Assembly (NCBI GenBank): GCA_964527595.1
Contig: CAZGPI010000011.1
Location: 1-41,704 of the forward strand
DNA from: GWF2-38-10 sp964527595
GTDB taxonomy: Bacteria; Babelota; Babeliae; Babelales; RVW-14
Reading direction: 5' to 3'
DNA: 41,704 bases
Position numbers and translations under genes: made by a program. Position 1 is the first letter of the stretch. Every line of letters begins with the position of its first letter. Below are positions 16,214 to 24,810 of this stretch, piece by piece. The notes beneath the pieces were generated by a model, which saw only the letters and a list, made by a program, of their open reading frames with translations, did no database searches and was not told where the DNA came from.

Positions 16214-16907
16214 ATTAAAAGATATTCAGCAAAAAATGATTCAAGCAACGGCTATATTACTCTTGCTTGTTTTTGTTCCCGGTTGTATCAAATACCACAA
16301 AACATTGCCGACCGAATTTCCTCAAGGAGAGATAACGCAAAACTATAGCGATATAACGGCTAGTTATGTTAAATCAACACGTGTTTACGATCAATTTGTA
16401 ACGCGCGCGATTTTCGATGCATTATGGTTATCTGATGATGTGCGTATTGCTTATTCAAAGTTTCACTGCGCAAAGCGGGGTACGTCGGTCGAGGATACCG
16501 AGGCATTCATTGCGCGCCAACGTGAAGAAAATAACCATTGGACAACATTTTACGTGTTAGCCGATGTTCGAGATAGGCAAAACACTTCCCTTTCAGATAA
16601 AAATGCTCCATGGACATTCTATCTCAAGGTTGGGGATAATAAGTCGGCGCAATTGAGTATTAAAGAAGTTGACCTTGAACCAGAATATCAACGATTCTTT
16701 GGTACGCAATTTAATTTATTTAAGACCGCCTATATCGTCAAATTTCCTGCTCTGGACATAGCAAGTGATCAAAAAGATAAAGCCGTACATTTGATTATTG
16801 AATCGGTTGATAAGTCGGTTACCTTAACCTGGCCAATTGGCGTAGCAAAAAAGGCTGAAACGGCAAAAAAAAAGGTGAAGAGTGATGAAGATTTCTATTG
16901 GGGCTGA
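16209..16907 (+). CDS. Lipoprotein of unknown function
   Basis: 232 residues from the ATG at 16209 (same leader as the DUF4160 gene; a GTG at 16200 overlaps the ribosome site). The signal peptide has a lipobox VPGC at about residues 24-27, so the protein should be lipid-anchored. The mature part (about 205 residues) mixes charged helices and strands, with an early YSDITASYVKSTRVYDQF and a later WTFYLKVGDNKSAQLSIKEV, and ends in a Lys-rich tail. I do not recognise a family. Its stop overlaps the start of rpiB by 23 bases, which shows the two are co-translated; nothing in rpiB explains why. Confidence 0.8.
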   Translation: MILKDIQQKMIQATAILLLLVFVPGCIKYHKTLPTEFPQGEITQNYSDITASYVKSTRVYDQFVTRAIFDALWLSDDVRIAYSKFHCAKRGTSVEDTEAFIARQREENNHWTTFYVLADVRDRQNTSLSDKNAPWTFYLKVGDNKSAQLSIKEVDLEPEYQRFFGTQFNLFKTAYIVKFPALDIASDQKDKAVHLIIESVDKSVTLTWPIGVAKKAETAKKKVKSDEDFYWG

Positions 16908-17304
16908 TCATCGAGGTTATGATCTTAAGCAAGTAATTATCGAGCACTTTGACCAATACCAATTTATAGATGCCGGTACGTTCAGTCATGAACGTACCGA
17001 CTATCCAATTTTTGCCCAAAGAGTTTGCCAAGATATACTTAATGACTGTTCGAAATTTGGAATTCTTATTTGCGGTTCTGGGGTCGGAATGTCTATTGCC
17101 GCCAACCGTCACAAAAAAATCTACGCGGCGTTATGTTGGTCGCCCGAGGTGGCTCGTTGCGCCAAAGCTCATGACAATACTAACGTTTTAGTGCTTCCGG
17201 CCGATTTTTTAGATTCTGAGGTAGCCATAGCGATTATATCAACATGGCTAGAAACACCCTTTAAAGGTGGCCGTTATGAGCAACGTTTATCCATGATGGA
17301 TTAG
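16885..17304 (+). CDS. rpiB: Ribose-5-phosphate isomerase B
   Basis: 139 residues from the ATG at 16885; a GTG one codon earlier is possible. It interconverts ribose-5-phosphate and ribulose-5-phosphate in the pentose phosphate pathway. The family motifs are clear: IGADHRGYDLK at the N-terminus, the active-site Cys in LICGSGVGMSIAANR, and AHDNTNVLVLPADF, whose His/Asn residues handle the phosphate sugar. It starts inside the end of the lipoprotein gene, so translation is coupled. A strong 18-bp hairpin follows. Confidence 0.95.
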   Translation: MKISIGADHRGYDLKQVIIEHFDQYQFIDAGTFSHERTDYPIFAQRVCQDILNDCSKFGILICGSGVGMSIAANRHKKIYAALCWSPEVARCAKAHDNTNVLVLPADFLDSEVAIAIISTWLETPFKGGRYEQRLSMMD

Positions 17305-17336
17305 CCCTATTTCCCATTTGTCATTCAGGCCTATTT

Positions 17337-17380
17337 GTGTTAGTATTTAACCATATAAAATCATGGTTAAATACTAACAC
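17337..17380 (+). terminator. Intrinsic terminator or leader hairpin after rpiB
   Basis: A perfect 18-bp stem GTGTTAGTATTTAACCAT with an eight-base loop, followed by GTTTTGTTTA. It lies between rpiB and the second HAD gene, so it can end the rpiB transcript. Confidence 0.8.
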
Positions 17381-17403
17381 GTTTTGTTTATTGGGGGTTT
17401 GTT

Positions 17404-18378
17404 ATGAGCAATAAGCTTTTTCTTTATTCATTTTTATTTATGAGTTGCGTAGGATTTGTTTCCCAAGCTGTTTATGCGATGGGTCGAGGTTTTTCGCCAA
17501 AACGTGAAAGCGTTCGTCAAGTGTTTTCATCGCCAAATACGCGGGCGGCGGTTAAATTGACGCAAGATATTGAACAACGAGTTGATGCTGCACGGACAAC
17601 GATGACTGAATATCTCGAGCACCGCGACGAAACAGGCGAGAATTTTTTCATAGCGCTTGATATTGATGGCGTGATGTTGATGTCGACCGAGACCGTTGAA
17701 TTGTTTAAATCTGCAAGTGCGCATGGGATTAGGGATTTGGCGTTGGGGAAAGTTAATGCCGTACCAGCCGTTTTGGCATTCTTTAATGAAGCAATTGCAA
17801 ACGATGTCGATGTCTATATTGTTACGGCACGGCCAGAAGAATTCTTTGATCAAGAATCGCAAGCAATGGTCAATCTGGTTAATCGTCATATCGAAAGCCT
17901 TAAGGCTGCTGGTTATAACGGGATTGACGAATCTTTGTTTATGGGTATGTCATGGGATTCGTATCAAGATGTTGTTGCGGCGGTTAATGATCCTGATCGT
18001 TATGATAGGCTAGTTGGGGACTATAAGAGAGATGTTTTGGCCGATATAATGAGCAATCCGAAATATAAGCGTTATATTTTTCTTGATGATTCTCCTTGGA
18101 ATTCACCAACGCATCGCATACCAACGGTTGAACAGCCTATAACGCCAGAGCGAGTTCGCGTTGTTAGGCCTGCGGCTGAGGCAGCTGCAGCATATCGATT
18201 TGAGTCGGGTCGTTATGGTTGGGTAAAAGAAGGGGAGCCCGCGGCGGCTGCGATAAGCACGAGGAATGTTTTTGACGAGCTTAATGCTTGCATTAACCGA
18301 AAAAGACCGGCAAGCGGGGCAGTTGAAGAGTCTGAGCCTGCTCACAAAAAGCCGTTTATTATGGGTGTTGTGAAATAA
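17404..18378 (+). CDS. Secreted HAD-superfamily phosphatase, second copy
   Basis: 324 residues. The signal peptide spans about residues 1-25 and ends near QAVYA; GGGGG lies six bases before the ATG. HAD motif I is LDIDGV, motif II lies in YIVTARPEE, and motif IV is IFLDDSP. It shares the layout of the HAD gene at 3328-4242: an Arg-rich linker, motif I around residue 84, and the LTARPE/VTARPE match. Motif I has DxDGV instead of DxDDT, which HAD phosphatases also use. Near the C-terminus two basic clusters (NRKRP and HKKPF, about 13 residues apart) resemble a two-part nuclear localisation signal. Hairpins flank the gene on both sides. The fold is secure; substrate and target are unknown. Confidence 0.85.
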   Translation: MSNKLFLYSFLFMSCVGFVSQAVYAMGRGFSPKRESVRQVFSSPNTRAAVKLTQDIEQRVDAARTTMTEYLEHRDETGENFFIALDIDGVMLMSTETVELFKSASAHGIRDLALGKVNAVPAVLAFFNEAIANDVDVYIVTARPEEFFDQESQAMVNLVNRHIESLKAAGYNGIDESLFMGMSWDSYQDVVAAVNDPDRYDRLVGDYKRDVLADIMSNPKYKRYIFLDDSPWNSPTHRIPTVEQPITPERVRVVRPAAEAAAAYRFESGRYGWVKEGEPAAAAISTRNVFDELNACINRKRPASGAVEESEPAHKKPFIMGVVK

Positions 18379-18425
18379 TGCAGACCTGAAAGCGCCCTAT
18401 CCTGGCTCTAAGTAAGAGCAATATT

Positions 18426-18486
18426 GCAAATTGGCGGAGCAAATGCCATAATGAGTCTCATTATGGCATTTGCTCCGCCAATTTGC
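18426..18486. terminator. Perfect 30-bp inverted repeat with one-base loop
   Basis: The arms 18426-18455 and 18457-18486 are exact complements with a single T between them. It lies after the HAD gene and just before the ATPase gene. The T-run after it is poor, so it may end transcripts by structure alone or be a cruciform or processing site. Confidence 0.75.
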
Positions 18487-18513
18487 GTTTAATTGTTGAA
18501 AAAGAAGGGTGAT

Positions 18514-19671
18514 ATGAATTTTATTAAGCGTTTTTTTAATGAACCAACTCAAAGTTTTTTTCTTTTTGGTCCACGAGGAACTGGCAAGTCAACGCTTGTT
18601 CGGGCGTGTTACAAGGATGCTTTATGGGTAGATTTATTGCATCCTGAAACATTAAGAAGTTATAGCGCCCGGCCTGAGCGGTTATATGATTTGGTTGAAG
18701 GAAATCCAGGCAAAAACGTTATCGTAATCGATGAAGTTCAAAAGGTTCCATCGCTGTTGAGCGTTGTACATGATTTAATTGAAAAAAATAAAGCATTGCA
18801 GTTTATCCTTACTGGTTCAAGCTCTCGAAAGCTTAAGCAAGCAGGGGCAGACTTATTAGCAGGGCGTGCACTACAAAGACAATTACATCCGTTTATGGCG
18901 GCAGAATTGAAGGATGCGTTTAATTTAGAAAGAGCGCTTCAGGTTGGCCTTTTGCCTGTGTTGTTGGGTGCGCATAATCCACTTGACGCACTTCAGGCAT
19001 ATGTTGGCCTTTATTTGAAGGAAGAAATTCAGGCTGAGGGTTTGGTACGTAATTTGGAGAGCTTTTCGCGCTTTCTTGAAATTGTTAGCTTTTCTCATGC
19101 GTCGCTGCTGAATGTTACGAACATTGCTAGGGAATGCGAAGTTAAAAGAAAAACGGTAGAAAGTTACCTTGAAATATTAGAAGAATTGCTTTTAGCATAT
19201 AAGCTGCCTGTTTTTTCTAAACGCGCGCAGCGTTCTCTTAGTATGCATCCCAAATTTTATTTGTTTGATGCTGGTGTTTTTCGAGCCCTTCGCCCCAAGG
19301 GATTGTTGGATAGAGCTGAAGAAATCGATGGTGGGGCGCTGGAGGGCCTTGTTGTTCAGCATTTGAAGGCGTGGAATGATTATGGAGCCGAAAAACACGA
19401 TATAGCCTTTTGGCGTACGCGGTCTGGATTAGAGGTTGACGTTGTTGTTTACGGCCCCCTGGGTTTTTGGGCAATCGAGGTCAAAAATTCAACAAAAATT
19501 CATTCGGCCGATACAAAGGCACTCGAAGCCTTTTTGGTTGATTATCCGATGGCAAAGGGTATTTTGTTGTATAGAGGAAAAGAGCGATTGTCTCAAAATG
19601 GCATTCTCTGTCTTCCATGCAATGAATTTCTTGTGGCGGTTGAGCCGGGGAAATCATTGTGGAATGAATAA
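18514..19671 (+). CDS. AAA_14/DUF4143 family ATPase
   Basis: 385 residues from the ATG at 18514 (AGAAGGG just upstream; a TTG at 18493 abuts the hairpin). The N-terminal ATPase (about residues 1-170) has the P-loop FGPRGTGKST, Walker B VIVIDEVQ and the sensor-like ILTGSSSRKL. The following domain matches DUF4143, with a helix-turn-helix-like middle (TNIARECEVKRKTVESYL). Near the end SGLEVDVVV and AIEVKNS supply the D and ExK residues of a PD-(D/E)xK nuclease-like fold. Proteins of this family are common in bacterial and archaeal genomes and often mobile, and their role is not settled. Isolation between a hairpin and ileS suggests separate acquisition. Confidence 0.88.
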   Translation: MNFIKRFFNEPTQSFFLFGPRGTGKSTLVRACYKDALWVDLLHPETLRSYSARPERLYDLVEGNPGKNVIVIDEVQKVPSLLSVVHDLIEKNKALQFILTGSSSRKLKQAGADLLAGRALQRQLHPFMAAELKDAFNLERALQVGLLPVLLGAHNPLDALQAYVGLYLKEEIQAEGLVRNLESFSRFLEIVSFSHASLLNVTNIARECEVKRKTVESYLEILEELLLAYKLPVFSKRAQRSLSMHPKFYLFDAGVFRALRPKGLLDRAEEIDGGALEGLVVQHLKAWNDYGAEKHDIAFWRTRSGLEVDVVVYGPLGFWAIEVKNSTKIHSADTKALEAFLVDYPMAKGILLYRGKERLSQNGILCLPCNEFLVAVEPGKSLWNE

Positions 19672-19740
19672 TCGTTTTTTGGTAAACTAACGGCTTACTC
19701 TATCATTTGATAATGAAAATTTAATATAAAGGTTATCCCC

Positions 19741-22662
19741 ATGAGTAATAATAAAGCTGAAGAAAAAAATAAAAATCCGTTTCAACATACGCTTAATTTA
19801 CCAAAAACCGATTTTTCGCTTCGGGCAAATGCGCAAATAAAAGAACCAGAAATTTTGGCAAAATGGGAATCTGAAGGGTTATTTGAAATGGCGTCTCGTG
19901 CAAATAAAGATGCCGAACGTTTTCTATTACACGATGGTCCGCCATATGCTAATGGTCACTTGCACATGGGGCATGCGCTTACCTATTTACTTAAAGATTT
20001 TGTGTGTAAAGCAAATCGCATGGAGGGCAAATATGCCCCCTTGGTGCCTGGGTGGGATTGCCATGGATTGCCGATTGAGCTTAAGGTTACAACTGAACGT
20101 GGAATCGAAAAAGATCGTCAAGCAATTGACCGTACAACATTCAAAAAATATTGCCGCGAATATGTGAATAACTGGATCGAAGTTCAGCGCACAGAGCTCA
20201 AAAACATGGGGAAACTTGCTGATTATGAGCGTGCATACAAGACAATGAATCCTGAATATGAGGCCGATATTCTGCGTGCATTTGCAACCTTTGTTGAAAA
20301 AGGATATATCGAACGAAAAGGTAAAACAATTCCTTGGTGCCCATCGTGCCAGACTGTTTTGGCAACGGCAGAAATTGAACACAAGGATCGTAAAGATCCT
20401 TCCATCTTTGTTCTTTTTCCTTTTGAGCAAGAGGCAGCAAGGCTTACATTCCCTTATTGTTTTGAACAGGATCCTGAATTACAGATCTCATTTTTGGTGT
20501 GGACCACAACTCCTTGGACATTGCCACTTAATAGGGCAGTGGTGCTTAATCCAAAAGCTTCATATGTGGTTATTGCAGGTAAAGAAATTCATCAGGCATA
20601 TATTCTTGCAAAAGATTTGGCCGACAAAATTTGCGCTGATTTTGGGATAGAAAAGAAAATTTTATGTGAATGTGATTCGATTGTTTTTGAAGGTAAAAAA
20701 GCCAACCATCCATTTATCGATGGTTTTACGGTTCCCCTTATATTGGATGAATCGGTATTGGTAGGCGAGGGTACTGCATGCTTACACTCCGCGCCTGGGT
20801 GCGGACCAGAAGATTATCTTTTGGGTGTAAAAAACAATCTCGAAATTTTTTCACCGCTTTCTGGTGACGGAAAATATACGGTTGGTATTCAACCAAAAGA
20901 ACTTGAAGGCATGGCTATTACCGATGCGCTTGGGTGGGTCATCAAAACATTACAAGCAAAGGGCGCACTTGCTCATAAGGCAAGTATCATGCACTCATAT
21001 CCTCATTGTTGGCGCTGCCATAATGGGTTGATGTTTCGTGCGACTGAGCAGTGGTTTTGTGACTTAAAATGTCATGATCTTGTTGATCGCGCATTAGCCG
21101 AAGTTGAAGGCATTCAATTTGTTCCCGAGTGGGGTAAGGCACGGCTACATGCGTTTATTGGCAATCGTACCGAGTGGTGTATTTCGCGCCAACGTCAATG
21201 GGGTGTGCCAATAACTGCCCTTATTTGTACGCATTGTGATACGGCGCACCTTGATGCAGGCTTAGTACGTAAAGTTGCCGATCGTGTTGCGCAAGAGGGT
21301 ATTGAGTTTTGGGACCGTGTGACGGTTGACGAACTTGGGGAATTAGGTTTTTTACCTGAAGACTTTGCTTGCCAAAATTGTGGCAATGCCGATCTTGAAA
21401 AATTTAGACAAGAACGCGATATTTTAGATGTTTGGTTTGATTCTGGCGTGAGTCATTATGCGGTACTTGCCAAAGATCCTGAAAATCTGGGAACACCGGC
21501 CGACCTCTATCTTGAGGGTTCTGACCAACATCGCGGATGGTTTCAAAGCTCTTTGCTTTGTGGCATGGTACTGAACAATAAGGCGCCGATGAAGGCTATT
21601 CTAACCCACGGTTATGTGGTCGATGAACAAAAACGAAAAATGTCCAAATCGGTTGGAAACGTTATGGCACCGCACGAGGTTATTGCCAAATACAGCCGCG
21701 ACATTTTACGTTTGTGGGTTGCTAGTGCCGATTATGAAGGTGATGTTGTTATTTCTGAAAAATTGTTGGGCAATATTGCCGAGATGTATCGCAAGATCCG
21801 TAATACTTGTCGTTTCTTAGTTTCAAATTTGTATGATTTTGACTTAAATAAAGATGCCGTTGATATCAAGGATATGCTTACCATCGATCAATATGCTTTA
21901 GCAAAATTGCATGAAGTTTCGCAGAAGGTGCGCATTGCCTATGCCGAATATCATTTCTCAGTCGTTGTTCACACGCTTAATAATTACTGTACTAATGATT
22001 TGAGCGCCAAATATCTGGATATTCTCAAGGACCGTTTATATGTTGAAAAATCGGACGGGAAATTACGCCGTTCTGGCCAAACGGTGCTTTATCATATTCT
22101 TGATGTTTTGACGCACTTAATGGCACCAATTTTATCGTTTACGGCCGAAGAACTTGCCGGATTCTATCAGATTGGTGGCTGTGCCTCTGGGGAGGCGCAG
22201 GAGGGAACGGCCTGCGATTCAATCCATCTCCAACCATTTACCAACACCTTTGAGGTAGATAGTTTGCCGCAAAATACCTGGATTTTACTTGAGCAAGTTC
22301 GTGACGCTGTCCTTAAAGCAATCGAACGCAAACGTGAAGCATTGGTTGTTAAACATTCACTCGAAGCAAAAATTACTATTCATATGGATAAATCAGCTCA
22401 AGAGTGTGCATCGATTAACGAATTGATAAGTGCGTTGCGCGGACGTGAAGACGTTACGCGATTCTTTAAAGATTGGTTTATCGTTTCACAGGTAGTATTT
22501 GCCGATAGTCTAACGGGACTTGGCGCTACCGACTTGCCATGGCTGGCCATTACGGCTGAACATGCTGATGGTATTAAGTGTCCTCGCTGTTGGCAATGGG
22601 AAGTGACCGATCGGGCAGATCAATTGTGCTCAAGATGTGCTGATGTTTTAGGGACTAACTAA
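19741..22662 (+). CDS. ileS: Isoleucyl-tRNA synthetase
   Basis: 973 residues, normal length for the bacterial type. It charges tRNA-Ile and edits valine. The HIGH motif appears as HMGH (residues 75-78), and KMSKS lies at 633-637. The zinc-binding C-terminus CPRCW...CSRC (about 945-967) marks the bacterial form. The CP1 editing domain contains TTTPWTLP and GTACLHSAPGCGPEDY. Oddly, residues about 815-826 (ASGEAQEGTACD) fall in a surface loop of the C-terminal region and are encoded by the two-hairpin element also found in mutS. A strong terminator follows. Confidence 0.98.
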   Translation: MSNNKAEEKNKNPFQHTLNLPKTDFSLRANAQIKEPEILAKWESEGLFEMASRANKDAERFLLHDGPPYANGHLHMGHALTYLLKDFVCKANRMEGKYAPLVPGWDCHGLPIELKVTTERGIEKDRQAIDRTTFKKYCREYVNNWIEVQRTELKNMGKLADYERAYKTMNPEYEADILRAFATFVEKGYIERKGKTIPWCPSCQTVLATAEIEHKDRKDPSIFVLFPFEQEAARLTFPYCFEQDPELQISFLVWTTTPWTLPLNRAVVLNPKASYVVIAGKEIHQAYILAKDLADKICADFGIEKKILCECDSIVFEGKKANHPFIDGFTVPLILDESVLVGEGTACLHSAPGCGPEDYLLGVKNNLEIFSPLSGDGKYTVGIQPKELEGMAITDALGWVIKTLQAKGALAHKASIMHSYPHCWRCHNGLMFRATEQWFCDLKCHDLVDRALAEVEGIQFVPEWGKARLHAFIGNRTEWCISRQRQWGVPITALICTHCDTAHLDAGLVRKVADRVAQEGIEFWDRVTVDELGELGFLPEDFACQNCGNADLEKFRQERDILDVWFDSGVSHYAVLAKDPENLGTPADLYLEGSDQHRGWFQSSLLCGMVLNNKAPMKAILTHGYVVDEQKRKMSKSVGNVMAPHEVIAKYSRDILRLWVASADYEGDVVISEKLLGNIAEMYRKIRNTCRFLVSNLYDFDLNKDAVDIKDMLTIDQYALAKLHEVSQKVRIAYAEYHFSVVVHTLNNYCTNDLSAKYLDILKDRLYVEKSDGKLRRSGQTVLYHILDVLTHLMAPILSFTAEELAGFYQIGGCASGEAQEGTACDSIHLQPFTNTFEVDSLPQNTWILLEQVRDAVLKAIERKREALVVKHSLEAKITIHMDKSAQECASINELISALRGREDVTRFFKDWFIVSQVVFADSLTGLGATDLPWLAITAEHADGIKCPRCWQWEVTDRADQLCSRCADVLGTN
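22183..22215 (+). repeat. Two-hairpin palindromic element inside ileS
   Basis: GCCTC-TGGG-GAGGC, then GCAGG-AGGGAACGG-CCTGC. The second hairpin is identical to that of the mutS copy and is read in the same frame. Confidence 0.65.
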
Positions 22663-22690
22663 AAAAAAATAGAAAAATAATAAAACAAAA

Positions 22691-22720
22691 GGCGCCACGT
22701 TTAGAGATAAACGTGGCGCC
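22691..22720. terminator. Bidirectional intrinsic terminator after ileS
   Basis: A 13-bp stem GGCGCCACGTTTA with a GAGA loop, an A-rich left flank and a TTTATT right flank, between convergent genes. Confidence 0.9.
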
Positions 22721-22732
22721 TTTATTCTGATG

Positions 22733-23839
22733 TTAAGCTTCTATTTCATCATGTTCATCGTTCGAATAATGAACAAATTGCTTCGAGCGATTTCTCTTTT
22801 TTTGTTCAACGGGTAGAAGTTTATTTTGTAGTGTTTTAAGTTGAATAATCTCATCCCTAGTAATCTGTTGAACATAACTTGGTAGCACCAACCCCTTTTT
22901 TGCCGTTTGCTTAATCAAGTTCATAATTTTAGATTGTAAAAAGGCGCGTTCTTGGTTACTTAGCTCTTCTTGGGCAAGTCTATTGATAACCATGTTTTTT
23001 GCTTGAGCAATAGGGATTCGGCGTTCAATTTCTTTGCGGCTTCTATACGGACGGCTTGGCTGGCGGGAGCGGCGTCTACTTTGTGGCGGTTTAACCGTTT
23101 GAGCGTCTTGCTTTTTTGGTTGAGTTAGTTTTTTTTGCTGATTAGCTTTTTTTTGTGAGACGATCCCTCGACGAGCTAATTGATTATAAGCCATTTGGAT
23201 TGCTTGACCGACAATTTTTTGTGGAACAATTAATTCATCATATTCTGAACGATAACTAGCAATATCTAATTTTTTGTCGACCGATGGTTTTACCAATTTC
23301 CACATCGCACGAACCTCTTTAGGGTCGGTAATGCCGCAGGTATTGACCAGATGATCTTTAATAGTTTCTCGAATTGTTCTTTTGGCAATCTTTCGCGGTA
23401 ATTCATATGATGCTATTTTTTGGGTTCGTTTGTTTTTTTGGGTGACAAATTTTTCTGGATGAAACATCCGTAAGTGACCTTTGAGGGATTTTTTAATTTT
23501 GTATAAATCACTCACTTTAATTGGGGTCGCGGGCTCTTCGCTGCCTGTTTTTAAATAAACCATATGAGTTGCCGTTGTGGCGAGACCCTGTTTTTCTTTA
23601 TCCAACAGTTGCATGTTATATTTTGTATCAAGGTGTTGAATGTAATTAACAATTTCCTCGCGAGCATCTTGAACGGTTATCGCCAGATTAGTCGTTTTTT
23701 TGAGCACTTTTGACTGCCGAGAACGCTTCTGTTTTTTTACCCCTTCAGCAGATTCAGTGTTAACGGTGAAAAGGCCATTTGAGGCACCAAAAAGAATGAT
23801 GAGTAATAAACCCTGTATTAGGTTTTTTGATATCTTCAC
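22733..23839 (-). CDS. Secreted, highly basic protein of unknown function
   Basis: 368 residues. The signal peptide (about residues 1-23) is followed by a strongly basic patch (VKKQKRSRQSKVLKK, about 34-48). The centre (about 50-220) is helical with several Lys-rich segments. A Gln/Lys/Arg-rich stretch around residue 230-270 includes SRRRSRQPSRPYRSRKE. A second helical part (about 270-345) precedes a basic KKRNRSK tail and an acidic end. Overall charge is very positive, which could suit nucleic-acid binding or attachment to host acidic surfaces. No family is recognised. It is a single minus-strand gene ending at the ileS terminator. Confidence 0.75.
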   Translation of the reverse strand: MKISKNLIQGLLLIILFGASNGLFTVNTESAEGVKKQKRSRQSKVLKKTTNLAITVQDAREEIVNYIQHLDTKYNMQLLDKEKQGLATTATHMVYLKTGSEEPATPIKVSDLYKIKKSLKGHLRMFHPEKFVTQKNKRTQKIASYELPRKIAKRTIRETIKDHLVNTCGITDPKEVRAMWKLVKPSVDKKLDIASYRSEYDELIVPQKIVGQAIQMAYNQLARRGIVSQKKANQQKKLTQPKKQDAQTVKPPQSRRRSRQPSRPYRSRKEIERRIPIAQAKNMVINRLAQEELSNQERAFLQSKIMNLIKQTAKKGLVLPSYVQQITRDEIIQLKTLQNKLLPVEQKKRNRSKQFVHYSNDEHDEIEA

Positions 23840-24017
23840 AAAATCCCCCTTTTTTAACTAATTAACTAAAACCAAAATATTTAAGGTCATCTTTATTTTA
23901 CGGCCCATAACTTCAAATTGTCAATTAAATAAAAAATACCCAATAGGATTCATGGTTGGGGGAATTTTTAATGCATACTTGGTTTGCGGCGGATGTGCAT
24001 CCTGAGTAAGGTGCGCC

Positions 24018-24066
24018 GTTCGCACCCATTCGGCTACGCCCTAAAAAGGGCTTCGCTCAGGGCGAA
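24018..24066. repeat. Intergenic imperfect palindrome of a second family
   Basis: Outer arms GTTCGCACCC and AGGGCGAAC, inner stem GCCCT-AAAA-AGGGC, with TTCGGCTACG and CTTCGCTC between. It resembles GTTCGCCCT...AGGGCGAAC repeats seen in intergenic DNA of many bacteria. Together with a small ORF at 24143 it is the only recognisable content of the roughly 520-base gap at 23840-24363. Confidence 0.6.
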
Positions 24067-24142
24067 CGAATTTTACCTATTTTCATTCCGCGTTAAGAAT
24101 TAATGAGGATGTTCTGCAATAAATTTGGTATGAAAAGGGACC

Positions 24143-24259
24143 CTAGACCTTGAATGTTTTGGCCAGGGTAAAGACAAAAAAAACGAGGCCAATAAGGAAC
24201 ATAACCTTAAGGACCAATATTTGAATAAATGCTTTATGTTGCGGATGTGAATGCTTCAT
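24143..24259 (-). CDS. Small membrane peptide (38 residues)
   Basis: A short ORF, ATG at 24259 and stop at 24143-24145. A near-perfect ribosome site (GGGAAGAGGAA) sits directly upstream. The peptide starts MKHSHPQHKAF and continues with one hydrophobic span of about 20 residues (ILVLKVMFLIGLVFFVFTLA), then a short basic end. The layout is that of a small single-pass membrane protein, with no known family that I recognise. It lies next to a toxin-antitoxin-like pair but has its own ribosome site. Confidence 0.5.
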   Translation of the reverse strand: MKHSHPQHKAFIQILVLKVMFLIGLVFFVFTLAKTFKV

Positions 24260-24363
24260 TTCCTCTTCCCTTTCGCGATTTCTTATTTTTAATATAGCAA
24301 ATGAGCTTTTGATTTCGCAAGAGTTGGGAGAAGCCGGAGGATATGTATTGATTGGATCTGTTG

Positions 24364-24810
24364 TTATAAGGGTAGTTTTGTTTTTTCCAAGATGTGTTTA
24401 AGTAAAATGCAATATCCGGGGATGCTACTTATGACACGTTCGGCTGTTGGTTCGTGATAGGTATGAGATGTGAGATTTCTATGCTCAACCATACTTAGCG
24501 CTTTTTCAGTATCTGTTTCTGATAATAGACGAGCCTTGAGGCATTGCCGAAAAATGTTGGAAGGGCCAACAAACTCAAGCTTTATGCCAACTTCTTGCTC
24601 AAGATACAATTTCACATATTTCCAGGTAACATCAAAAGAGTATTCAAATCGTTGGATAGTAGCATCACGGAGATACTTAACAAGTGTTGCCTGGTCCATG
24701 ATGTGGTAATTATGTGGAGTTTTTAGTGCTTCTTTATGATCATGGATTGCGCATTCAAGCGTTTTTACCGCTTGCTTGGCTGTATGGTATTTTACTTTTA
24801 ATAATTCCAT
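24364..24810 (-). CDS. HEPN-type nucleotidyltransferase substrate-binding protein (HI0074 family), likely toxin
   Basis: 148 residues. It has the helical bundle of the HI0074/HepT group, and the HEPN RNase motif RX4HXY is present as R111, H116 and Y118 (RNLTSHTY). In known MntA-HepT pairs the HEPN protein is an RNase toxin and the MNT partner neutralises it by adding AMP groups to the motif Tyr. Here the gene overlaps its partner by 13 bases and is translated after it, which fits that arrangement. HI0074-like proteins have also been viewed simply as substrate-binding subunits, so toxicity is inference. No other gene of the unit is seen. Confidence 0.85.
   Translation of the reverse strand: MELLKVKYHTAKQAVKTLECAIHDHKEALKTPHNYHIMDQATLVKYLRDATIQRFEYSFDVTWKYVKLYLEQEVGIKLEFVGPSNIFRQCLKARLLSETDTEKALSMVEHRNLTSHTYHEPTAERVISSIPGYCILLKHILEKTKLPL

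Noticed and set aside
23985..24075. CRISPR-like or tandem repeat
   Set aside because: It is a single imperfect palindrome, not a set of repeats separated by spacers; no CRISPR array was seen in the window.
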